Positions 6,310 through 13,096 of a DNA stretch of 13,144 nucleotides are shown piece after piece (position 1 is the first letter of the stretch; each line of letters opens with the position of its first letter). The DNA comes from Lachnospiraceae bacterium (GTDB lineage: Bacteria; Bacillota_A; Clostridia; Lachnospirales; Lachnospiraceae). The notes beneath the pieces were generated by a model that saw nothing but the letters and a program-made list of their open reading frames with translations, had not been told where the DNA came from and ran no database searches. Position numbers and translations under genes: made by a program. The stretch is from NCBI GenBank assembly GCA_017437705.1, contig JAFRYJ010000125.1, positions 1 to 13,144 on the forward strand, read 5' to 3'.

Positions 6310-8760
6310 ATGAAGATATATGTTGATGTTACAAATCTGATGAACGTGGATTTCCTTACCGGCATCCAGAGGGTGGTAAGGGAAGTCGTTATAAGGATGA
6401 TCAAGGATCCCAGGCTGAACACGGTGCTGCTGTCGGGGAATCACATCACTGATCCCTTTACGGTCCTGAACAACAGGAAGTTTACCGAATATTTCGTTGC
6501 AGGCACCTGCAAAAAGAGCGAGATAAACACCGCGCTCCGCCTGCGCATAAAGGACATGACGCCGGGCTCGGTATTCTTCGATATAGACGCGACATTCCAT
6601 TCCAGAAAAAGAAGGAGCGCACTGCTTCCCCAGCTTAAATCCAGGGGCATAAGGATCGCGCAGTTCAGTCATGACATCATACCGCTGCTGCATCCGGAAA
6701 CGGTCAATGTTACGACCATGAGGCTCTGGATGGATCACTTTGCCGCACATATGAAATATGACGACCTTATCATCACTTCCGTAAAGGAATCGGTGAATCG
6801 TCTCAAGGAGCTGAACAGCAGATTCGGGCTGCCCGAGAAGAAGATAGTGAATTCCTGGCTGGGCAACGATTTTATCGGCTCGGAGACCGGGGATTATCCC
6901 ATCAGCGACGAGATCAAAAATGTGGAGCATAAGGGCAGATACGTGATCATGGTCGGCACCATAGAGCCCAGGAAGAACCACAAGGTCATACTTGACGCCT
7001 TCGACAAAAAGCTTTTCGACAGAGGCCTGAATCTTGTACTTGTCGGCAGGATGGGCTGGGATGTGGAAGAGCTGGCCGAGCGTATAAACAACCATCCCCT
7101 TCTGGGAAAGAAGCTGTTCCTTCTGAGCGGAGTCAATGATGCCGACTTAAACGACCTCTATTCACATGCTTATTTAATGGCTTTCCCCAGCTACATGGAG
7201 GGATTCGGCCTGCCTATCGTGGAGGCTTTAAGCCATAAGACACCGGTGGTATCGTCCAACGAAGCGGCGATCCGGGAGGTGCTGGGAGAGTATGGAGAGT
7301 CCTTCGATCCCGACGATCCCGACGAATTCATCAGGATCGTGGAGAGCTATCTGGACGATCCCGAAAAGTATAAGGCGATAAAGGAAAAGGTGGCATCCTA
7401 CGTTCCCGTATCCTGGGACGAGGTGGCAGCCACCATGACAGAGCACCTGCTTTCGCTTGAACCGGATATGCGCCATGTGGACAGGGACACTCATATCAAA
7501 CAGCTGGTAATGATATCCGCCAGAGAGGAGGATCTTCTTGCTACGCTGCCGTACATAGAACACTTTATGCCTTTCATTAAGGAGCTGGTGCTCTGCTGCC
7601 CGGAGCGCATGGTGCAGCCGATGAAGGACAGCTACTGCGGAAGGTTGGAGATAAAATACCTGACGGACGACATGGTCTTAAACGGCGAGGAGCTGCCGGA
7701 GGATCACGGAGAGAGGAACACATTCCTGCGCTTCTGCATCATGCAGCAGGATGTCCTGGACGATGTTTTCATCATGGGTGATGACGACGGACGTCCCCTT
7801 CAGATGATAAGCGAGGACTTCTACATAAAAGACGGCCGCTACCAGGCGTATTACTACTACGACGGAAGCGAATGGTGGGGCACTCAGGGAAATCCCACGT
7901 CCTTCGACCTGCTGCAGTCAAGGTATTTCGATTTTGCCGTGGACAACGGATATCCCACATATCTTTTCGGATCCCATATGCCTCAGGTCATCGACAGGCG
8001 GATCTACAACGAGATCAGAGAGAGATTCCCCGGGATCGAGCACGCCGCTTACTGTGAGTGGGCGCTGTATTTCAATTACGTGCTGTACAATTATCCCGGC
8101 ATGATCGACGTCAAGCTGTTCAACACGCTGAACTGGCCCGGAAATGCCTTCGACTGGAATCTGTACGAATATCCGGAAAGATTCATTTTTGAGAACTATT
8201 ACGAGCATGTATACAGAAGCCAGCTGTTCAGGAATATAGACGATACCTTCGGACCCGAGACCACCAGGGACAACGTCCTCAAGATCATCAAGAGGCAGAG
8301 GGCTACCGAAAGGCGGCGCACCGGCATAAAGGTCTACGATAAATTCTGCAGGACCTATGCCAGAGAGCGCGGGGAATATCCGGTCATGTGCATAGACGGA
8401 AGGAATAATGCCCTCGTGATCTATGCGTCGAGCACCATCAGGATGCTGGCCGGCGACAATCTCAGGATGCCCATAGATCTTATAACCGATAAGGACAGGC
8501 AGCACGACGACCTTCAGCTGAATTACAGATTTTACGATCCGGAGGCGGAGCGGTTCACCAGATACGGGACGATAAGGAACGCATCATTCTCTGACGGCAT
8601 GATGGAGATGCAGTTCCTGGCACCGCCGAAGCGCGGCAGGTATATACTGACGATCCATGCGGAATCCGGAAAGAAATTCGTGGAGCTGGATATTGATGCG
8701 GAAGTGGTTTACTGGACTACCGATGATATGACAGACTCCCTGGGGAATCTCATGGAGTAG
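6310..8760 (+). CDS. Multidomain glycosyltransferase: GT4 + Stealth-like domain + C-terminal beta domain
   Basis: An 816-residue protein, roughly twice the size of a single GT4 enzyme. Part 1 (about 1-390) is a GT-B fold GT4 transferase: TGIQRVVREVV near the N-terminus, the nucleotide-sugar site VGTIEPRKNH (215-224; R221, K222) and an E-x7-E pair E297/E305 (MEGFGLPIVEA). Part 2 (about 396-690) resembles the later conserved regions of Stealth-type hexose-1-phosphate transferases: FIMGDDDGRP (D491-D493), then H556 in a HMP...ERFP block and an aromatic-rich C-terminus. The usual first Stealth motif is not obvious, so this is tentative. Part 3 (about 700-805) is beta-rich, with GDN at 715-717, YGT at 752-754 and RGRYIL at 775-780, resembling the Wzt recognition domain. 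GGTGAGGT at 6295-6302 supports the ATG. The gene ends in TAG, after which the same frame stays open to 9033. Confidence 0.85.
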   Translation: MKIYVDVTNLMNVDFLTGIQRVVREVVIRMIKDPRLNTVLLSGNHITDPFTVLNNRKFTEYFVAGTCKKSEINTALRLRIKDMTPGSVFFDIDATFHSRKRRSALLPQLKSRGIRIAQFSHDIIPLLHPETVNVTTMRLWMDHFAAHMKYDDLIITSVKESVNRLKELNSRFGLPEKKIVNSWLGNDFIGSETGDYPISDEIKNVEHKGRYVIMVGTIEPRKNHKVILDAFDKKLFDRGLNLVLVGRMGWDVEELAERINNHPLLGKKLFLLSGVNDADLNDLYSHAYLMAFPSYMEGFGLPIVEALSHKTPVVSSNEAAIREVLGEYGESFDPDDPDEFIRIVESYLDDPEKYKAIKEKVASYVPVSWDEVAATMTEHLLSLEPDMRHVDRDTHIKQLVMISAREEDLLATLPYIEHFMPFIKELVLCCPERMVQPMKDSYCGRLEIKYLTDDMVLNGEELPEDHGERNTFLRFCIMQQDVLDDVFIMGDDDGRPLQMISEDFYIKDGRYQAYYYYDGSEWWGTQGNPTSFDLLQSRYFDFAVDNGYPTYLFGSHMPQVIDRRIYNEIRERFPGIEHAAYCEWALYFNYVLYNYPGMIDVKLFNTLNWPGNAFDWNLYEYPERFIFENYYEHVYRSQLFRNIDDTFGPETTRDNVLKIIKRQRATERRRTGIKVYDKFCRTYARERGEYPVMCIDGRNNALVIYASSTIRMLAGDNLRMPIDLITDKDRQHDDLQLNYRFYDPEAERFTRYGTIRNASFSDGMMEMQFLAPPKRGRYILTIHAESGKKFVELDIDAEVVYWTTDDMTDSLGNLME

Positions 8761-8826
8761 GCCATTATCGAGGACAAGGAGCTTAACCTTGATAATGTTA
8801 AGGAACTTGACGGCTTTTCTCTTGAT
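8758..8826 (+). other. In-frame TAG followed by open coding-like sequence
   Basis: The glycosyltransferase stop TAG (8758-8760) is followed in the same frame by 22 sense codons up to the ATG at 8827. They read as a credible acidic helix (AIIEDKELNLDNVKELDGF) with the same codon preferences as the genes around it. No other ATG, GTG or TTG lies in frame in this stretch. It is either the joint of a once-continuous 907-residue protein broken by a nonsense change or base-call error, or a stop-readthrough site. Confidence 0.5.
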
Positions 8827-8828
8827 AT

Positions 8829-8833
8829 GGAGG
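8829..8833 (+). promoter_or_regulatory. Ribosome binding site deciding the start of the small coil gene
   Basis: GGAGG lies 11 bases before the ATG at 8845, at the long end of usable spacing. The alternative ATG at 8827 overlaps this site and has no Shine-Dalgarno at a workable distance; the nearest AAGGA, at 8800-8804, is 22 bases away. This favours 8845 if the coil is made as an independent protein. Confidence 0.5.
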
Positions 8834-8844
8834 CGATCGGCGGT

Positions 8845-9033
8845 ATGAGCAAAGAAGAGCTTCAGAGCCTTGTACTTAAGTTGGCGGAGAATACTGCGCA
8901 GCAGAACGAGACCTTAAAGACAATGGCTCAGACCTTTGTAAACGAACAGAGGGAAAATCGAAAATTCGAAAGATTCGAGGAGATGGACAGGCTTTACAGG
9001 GAAATGAAGGCCCTGGAGGATGAACTGAAATGA
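8845..9033 (+). CDS. Small coiled-coil protein (or detached C-terminal tail of the preceding glycosyltransferase)
   Basis: From the ATG at 8845 this is 62 residues, almost all helix-forming and highly charged: a leucine-containing first helix (LQSLVLKLAEN), a polar Gln/Thr stretch, then a basic-acidic coil (FERFEEMDRLYREMKALEDEL). No family is recognised. An ATG at 8827 would add six residues; 8845 is preferred because GGAGG lies upstream at 8829-8833. The frame is continuous with the upstream glycosyltransferase across a single TAG, so it may really be that enzyme's oligomerisation tail. Its last four bases (ATGA) overlap the next gene, another coil protein, implying coupled synthesis and perhaps a hetero-coil. 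A membrane or sugar-binding role is not visible. Confidence 0.6.
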   Translation: MSKEELQSLVLKLAENTAQQNETLKTMAQTFVNEQRENRKFERFEEMDRLYREMKALEDELK

Positions 9034-9896
9034 AAATGGGCAAGTCTCTGATAATGTTCAATACAGATGAGAAAGATACCTTTTCTCATGAATACTATCC
9101 CGTTGCCGAGATATCTGAGCCTGTAAAGGAACGCATGGAAGAACTCGAAGAATACTATACTCAGGCAGCCGGCGGAAAGGATCTTCCTCTGGACCGTCCC
9201 CTTACCGGCAACTTTTTCAACAGATTCGTAAAACGGACCGTAAGGAAGCTTACAAGGGGCACTTTTACGGAATATGTGGAAGATGCGCGGGAGGACAACG
9301 GCCTTAGGGCGGCCCTGGCATTCAACGCGGGCAGCTATCTGCAGAAGGGTTCCGGCCTGTATGATGATACCTTCTTACGGCTTTCCGATAAGATAGGCAG
9401 CATCACGGAACGCATAGACAGAGCGGGAAGGCTTTTAAACGGCACGGGAGACGTAAAAATGGCATTGGACAATGAACGAAACATAATAAGTGAAGCGGTT
9501 GAAGAAGTGGAGAAGGCCGGTCTTGCAGAGTTCCGGGAAATAAGCCCGGATGAGGACGGAGAAAAGTTCCTGTTTGATGATAAGCAGTTCGACAGTGATC
9601 TGAGAACGCTTAATCTCAAATATGAGCTGAAGCCCGACAAGTATGCGGAGACCGAAAAGAGGGGATTTTTCAAAAAGCTCATACGGAAGCTCACCGGTTT
9701 CTATGTGGATCCCGTGGTGGAAGACCAGACCTTCTACAATGCCGTCAACACTAGGACGATGAACAGTATATCGGATTATATCCATATGGATATGTCCTAC
9801 GACAGGGAGCGTATAAACAGGCTTGAATACCAGGTAAAGATGCTGGAGCAGAGGGCCTGCGAGCTGGAAGAAAAGATATACGAAAGAGAGAACTGA
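9030..9896 (+). CDS. Coiled-coil protein with duplicated basic amphipathic helix, polysaccharide locus
   Basis: A 288-residue protein with no catalytic domain that I recognise. An ungapped internal repeat is visible: residues 66-90 (FVKRTVRKLT...VED....N) match 213-237 (FFKKLIRKLT...VED....N) at 10 of 25 positions. Each copy is a Lys/Arg-rich amphipathic helix ending in an acidic turn. Similar basic-helix segments occur, from memory, in the non-catalytic regions of glycosyltransferases and methyltransferases of surface-glycan clusters; I infer peripheral binding to the inner membrane face. The middle (115-165) is helical with hydrophobic spacing. The C-terminus (262-283: I262, L265, V269, L272, A276, L279, I283) has perfect 3-4 heptad spacing for a coiled coil. 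GGAGGA at 9015-9020 supports the ATG at 9030, which overlaps the previous stop. A scaffold or chain-length ruler is a reasonable guess, not shown. Confidence 0.8.
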   Translation: MKMGKSLIMFNTDEKDTFSHEYYPVAEISEPVKERMEELEEYYTQAAGGKDLPLDRPLTGNFFNRFVKRTVRKLTRGTFTEYVEDAREDNGLRAALAFNAGSYLQKGSGLYDDTFLRLSDKIGSITERIDRAGRLLNGTGDVKMALDNERNIISEAVEEVEKAGLAEFREISPDEDGEKFLFDDKQFDSDLRTLNLKYELKPDKYAETEKRGFFKKLIRKLTGFYVDPVVEDQTFYNAVNTRTMNSISDYIHMDMSYDRERINRLEYQVKMLEQRACELEEKIYEREN

Positions 9897-9897
9897 T

Positions 9898-10965
9898 ATG
9901 CGGATAATTCAGGCAGCGCCCACCCTGGCTTCGGGGGACGGCGTGGGGAACTGTATATTTTCCTTTGACAGCATCCTCAAGGAGGAGGGTATCGATACTG
10001 TCATCTACGCGAACAGGACGGTGGGAGATATCGATCCGGACCTGTTCCGGGATTCTGCGGAGCTTGCGGAAGAAAAAGCCGATCTGATGATATATCACCT
10101 TTCATACGGCAACGAGCTGAATGAAAGGGTGCTCAGCTACGATATCAAAAAGGTGATGGTATATCACAACATCACGCCTCCGGAATTCATGAAGGGATAT
10201 TTCCCGGCGGTGGCGAAGGCGTGCGAATACGGTCTGAACCAGGTAAAGGCTCTGGCCGGAAAGTATGACGGATACATCTGCGATTCCACCTTCAACAAGG
10301 AACAGCTTGTCGGTTTCGGATACCCGGAGGACAGGATCGATGTGCTTCCGATCCTCGTACCATCATATGAAGGAGTGCGGGAGAAAAGGTCGATAATTAA
10401 AAAGTACGATGACGGCATGAGGAACATCATCTCCGTGGGCAGGATCGCGCCGAATAAAAAAATAGAGGACGTAATAAGGTCGTTCTTCTATTACAGGACG
10501 TTCTACGATCCCGATTCCCGGCTCCTGCTGGTGGGCAACTACGACAGCGTCAATTCGAAATATTACCGGGAGCTTATGACCCTTGTGGAAGATCTGGGTA
10601 TAGAGGACAGAGTGGTCTTCACCGGATTCGTAACGGAGGAAGAAAAGGCGGCATATTTCAGGGTGGGACACCTTTACCTGTGCCTTTCGGAGCACGAGGG
10701 CTTCTGCATACCCGTCGTTGAGGCCATGCGGTATTCGATACCGGTGGTAGCCTACTCGGAGGGCGCGGTGCCCGAGACTCTCGGTAAAGGCGGAATCCTT
10801 CTGAAGGATAAGTCGCCCGAGATCACCGCGGCGGTGATGAACAGAGTGCTGCGGGACGTAAGGCTTCGCGACGGCATCAGGAAGGACCAGGAAAAGGAGC
10901 TGGAAAGATTCGAACGCGGCGTTATAAAAGACAAGTTGATGGAGATTATAAGGAAATACGTTTAA
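9898..10965 (+). CDS. Glycosyltransferase family 4 protein
   Basis: A 355-residue GT-B retaining glycosyltransferase of ordinary GT4 length, expected in the cytoplasm or at the inner membrane face and transferring a sugar from a nucleotide donor to the growing lipid-linked glycan. Seen: the N-terminal acceptor-side loop SGDGVGNCIFSF, an inter-domain HNITPPEF, the donor-site start VGRIAPNKK (R182, K187/K188), a typical middle (LLLVGNYD, VVFTGFVTEEE), and the E-x7-E pair E267/E275 in EHEGFCIPVVEA. The C-terminal helix is basic. It starts 1 base after the coil gene's stop with an AGAGAG site, so it belongs to the same operon. The sugar and linkage cannot be read from sequence. It closes the clear polysaccharide section of the window. 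Confidence 0.92.
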   Translation: MRIIQAAPTLASGDGVGNCIFSFDSILKEEGIDTVIYANRTVGDIDPDLFRDSAELAEEKADLMIYHLSYGNELNERVLSYDIKKVMVYHNITPPEFMKGYFPAVAKACEYGLNQVKALAGKYDGYICDSTFNKEQLVGFGYPEDRIDVLPILVPSYEGVREKRSIIKKYDDGMRNIISVGRIAPNKKIEDVIRSFFYYRTFYDPDSRLLLVGNYDSVNSKYYRELMTLVEDLGIEDRVVFTGFVTEEEKAAYFRVGHLYLCLSEHEGFCIPVVEAMRYSIPVVAYSEGAVPETLGKGGILLKDKSPEITAAVMNRVLRDVRLRDGIRKDQEKELERFERGVIKDKLMEIIRKYV

Positions 10966-10975
10966 GGAGGCAGCT

Positions 10976-11446
10976 ATGATCATAAGAAGAGCGGAAGACA
11001 GGGATCTGGAAGGGGTCAACCGGCTTTTAAAGCAGGTGTGCTCCGTACATGCCAAGGGGCGTCCCGACCTGTTTGTGGACGGCGCCAGGAAGTACACGGA
11101 TGACGAGCTTTACGAGATATTCAGAGACGATACGAAGCCTGTATTTGCGGCCGTGGATGATGACGGAAATCTGCTTGGATACTGCTTCTGCATGATCGAG
11201 GATCACAGCACACAGCACCAGCTGACCCCGATAAAGTCCCTTTACATAGACGACCTCTGTGTCGATGAGACCTGCAGGGGAATGAATATCGGCCGTGCGC
11301 TTTACGAATATACAAAAGAATATGCAAAGAGCATAGGCTGCTACAATCTGACGCTCAACGTATGGGAGCTTAATCAGGGAGCTAAAAGATTCTATGAAAA
11401 AATGGGTCTTAAGCCTCTGAAGACGGGAATGGAGACGATACTTTGA
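10976..11446 (+). CDS. GNAT-family N-acetyltransferase
   Basis: A 156-residue single-domain GNAT enzyme transferring an acetyl group from acetyl-CoA to an amine. Seen: N-terminal IIRRAEDRDLEGV; beta4 followed by the acetyl-CoA loop DDLCVDETCRGMNIGRALYE, with R101-G102-x-x-I105-G106 as the pyrophosphate-binding R-G-x-x-I-G (position 104 is Asn, where Gly is common); and the closing NVWELNQGAKRFYEKMGLKP, with the Asn and Tyr usual in this fold. The start is clear: a full TAAGGAGG at 10963-10970 overlaps the glycosyltransferase stop, 5 bases before the ATG. Its stop overlaps the next gene's TTG by 4 bases, so the two products are probably made together. The substrate is unknown; a sugar amine, a peptide or a small molecule are all possible. 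Confidence 0.88.
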   Translation: MIIRRAEDRDLEGVNRLLKQVCSVHAKGRPDLFVDGARKYTDDELYEIFRDDTKPVFAAVDDDGNLLGYCFCMIEDHSTQHQLTPIKSLYIDDLCVDETCRGMNIGRALYEYTKEYAKSIGCYNLTLNVWELNQGAKRFYEKMGLKPLKTGMETIL

Positions 11447-12474
11447 GATACCCGGGACCCTTAAAGGCGGGGGGCACAATAGGCGTGCCGGCACCGTCAT
11501 TCGGATGTACCATAGAACCGTATAAGAGCCAGTTTGAAAGCGCCGTAAGAAAGCTGACCACCCTGGGATACAATGTCCTTCCCGGGGACAACTGCTTCTG
11601 CGACAAAGGCACCGGCATCAGTAATACGCCGGAGAAATGCGCGGAGGAGCTGAACCGGATGTATCTGTCGCTGGAAACGGACGTGCTTATTTCCTGCGGC
11701 GGCGGAGAACTGATGTGCGAGATAGTCCCCATGCTGGATCTGGAGGCCGTGGGAAATGCGGAGCCGAAATGGTTTATGGGCTATTCCGACAATACGAATT
11801 TCACATTCCTTTCCGCGACCATGGCGGATACGGCGGCCGTATACGGCCCCAATTTCCCGTCATACGGAATGGAGGAATACCACGAGTCCCTTAATGATGC
11901 GCTGGAGCTCTTAACGGGAAAGAGGATCTCAGTCCACGGTTATACAAAGTGGGAGAGGGAAAGCCTTAAATCCGAGGATTCTCCTCTTGCACCATGGAAT
12001 GTAACGGAGGATACGGAATACGTATATTATCCGAAGGAGCTGAAAGGCGGCGTAAGCTTTTCGGGAAGGCTCCTGGGAGGCTGCCTCGACTGTCTCGCGA
12101 ACCTGGCTGGTACCCGGTTCGACAAAGTAAGGGACTTCAACAGGAAATACGGGGACGATGGCATCATCTGGTTCCTGGAATCCTGCGACTTAAACCCCAT
12201 GGCTGTACGGCGTACGCTCTGGAGCCTGAAGAACAGCGGATGGTTCGACTGTGCAAAGGCGTTTCTTATAGGGAGACCCTACGTTTACGATATGGACATC
12301 ATGGGCGTGGACCGTCACAGCGCGGCGGTATCCATGCTTGAGGAATTCCATGTGCCTGTTATAATGGATCTTGACATAGGCCATCTTCCTCCTCAGATGC
12401 CGATCATAACGGGAGCGTTTGCGGATGTTTCGGCGAATGGGAACGACATATGTATTGAATACGAATTCAGATGA
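11443..12474 (+). CDS. S66-family peptidase-like protein (LD-carboxypeptidase/MccF type), nucleophile apparently missing
   Basis: A 343-residue protein of the serine peptidase family S66, whose members cut the L,D bond of recycled muropeptides (LdcA) or detoxify microcin C-like aminoacyl nucleotides (MccF). Seen: N-terminal GGTIGVPAPSFG, FMGYSDNTNF after the nucleophile region, FLESCDLNP with E246, and DIGHLPPQMPI with H314. E246 and H314 are 68 residues apart, as I recall for the Glu and His of characterised members. The nucleophile elbow reads SCGGGELMCEI (84-94) where GGxxS would be expected, so no Ser lies at the catalytic position. It may be inactive, use another residue (C92 is nearby), or belong to a divergent subfamily. 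The start is TTG at 11443, overlapping the GNAT stop, with GGAG at 11431-11434. Confidence 0.85.
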   Translation: MRYPGPLKAGGTIGVPAPSFGCTIEPYKSQFESAVRKLTTLGYNVLPGDNCFCDKGTGISNTPEKCAEELNRMYLSLETDVLISCGGGELMCEIVPMLDLEAVGNAEPKWFMGYSDNTNFTFLSATMADTAAVYGPNFPSYGMEEYHESLNDALELLTGKRISVHGYTKWERESLKSEDSPLAPWNVTEDTEYVYYPKELKGGVSFSGRLLGGCLDCLANLAGTRFDKVRDFNRKYGDDGIIWFLESCDLNPMAVRRTLWSLKNSGWFDCAKAFLIGRPYVYDMDIMGVDRHSAAVSMLEEFHVPVIMDLDIGHLPPQMPIITGAFADVSANGNDICIEYEFR

Positions 12475-12532
12475 TCCGTGCTTATACGGTTGATGCCGCA
12501 GAGCACAGGGAACGATACGGGAGCAAAGCAAT

Positions 12533-13009
12533 ATGGGCATGACAATGAGCTTCACACTTGAAAAAGCCACAACGGACAGACTGGAGGAGTGCCAGGAGGT
12601 CTTTAAGGACAGCCTGCTTTACAATACCTATTCCAGGGAGAACAGCCTTCAGAACTGGGTAAAGGAAGGCGTAGAACGGGGAGAGGTATATCTGGCGCTT
12701 TCATCTTCAAGCGAAGTAATCGGTTATATGTGGATCGAATGGTACGGCTTTGTGGGAGCATTCCCCTACCTGGCGCTTTTCGGCGTGAAGAAGCAGTACC
12801 GCGGTCAGGGCGTGGGGAGGAGCATGCTCCGCATCTACGAAGGACTCTGCCGTGAAATGGGCTTCAAGAAATGTACGATGATGGTATCAAAACCCAACGT
12901 AAGGGCAAGAAGGCTTTACCAGTCCGAGGGATTTGTAAAGCGCGGCGAGGTGCCCGGATTCGTGTTCCCCGATGTGGATGAATTCATAATGATAAAGGAT
13001 CTTAAATAA
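12533..13009 (+). CDS. GNAT-family N-acetyltransferase
   Basis: A second GNAT enzyme, 158 residues, only distantly similar to the one at 10976. Seen: an acidic N-terminal helix (DRLEECQEVFKDSLLYN), central strands VYLALSSSSEVIGYMWIEW, the acetyl-CoA loop LFGVKKQYRGQGVGRSML with R90-G91-Q92-G93-V94-G95 (canonical), and the final NVRARRLYQSEGFVKRGE, with the Tyr that often acts as general acid. The ATG at 12533 is supported by GGGAG at 12519-12523; in-frame ATGs at 12539 and 12545 are possible but too far from it. The 58-base gap before it holds no promoter that I can see, so it is probably in the same transcript as the S66 gene. The substrate is unknown. It is the last gene before the terminators. 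Confidence 0.88.
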   Translation: MGMTMSFTLEKATTDRLEECQEVFKDSLLYNTYSRENSLQNWVKEGVERGEVYLALSSSSEVIGYMWIEWYGFVGAFPYLALFGVKKQYRGQGVGRSMLRIYEGLCREMGFKKCTMMVSKPNVRARRLYQSEGFVKRGEVPGFVFPDVDEFIMIKDLK

Positions 13010-13019
13010 AGAATATTTA

Positions 13020-13053
13020 AGGCGGTGTCGCATTTAAAGATGCGACATCGCCT
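13020..13053 (+). other. Strong 14-bp hairpin after the last gene
   Basis: Arms at 13020-13033 and 13040-13053 pair over 14 bases with a single G-U and a 6-base loop (TTAAAG), starting 11 bases after the GNAT stop. On the + strand it is followed by CAATTAATG, with no T-run. On the - strand the stem is followed by a more T-rich stretch. It could stop transcription from the other side, protect the mRNA 3' end, or be a first weak terminator in tandem with the next one. Confidence 0.6.
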
Positions 13054-13064
13054 CAATTAATGTC

Positions 13065-13096
13065 AAAAATCCGGATTCAATCCCGGATTTTTCTTT
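13065..13096 (+). terminator. Rho-independent terminator
   Basis: AAAAATCCGG (13065-13074) and CCGGATTTTT (13083-13092) form a perfect 10-base stem with an 8-base loop, and the right arm runs into a T-rich tail (TTTTTCTTT). The A-run on the left makes it usable in both directions. It lies 55 bases after the GNAT stop and probably ends the transcript of this block. The remaining 48 bases of the window hold nothing I can identify. Confidence 0.85.

Noticed and set aside
5841..6422. Minus-strand open frame of 193 codons opposite the DUF4214 gene
   Set aside because: The + strand gene has a strong ribosome site and a family pattern, while the antisense frame has neither and runs into the next gene.
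6229..7095. Minus-strand open frame of 288 codons
   Set aside because: It lies opposite the GT4 domain, whose motifs are unmistakable; the reverse product has no recognisable motif and no ribosome site was seen. It is a codon-bias shadow.
10363..11097. Minus-strand open frame of 244 codons
   Set aside because: It runs antisense across the GT4 and GNAT genes, both strongly supported by motifs and ribosome sites.
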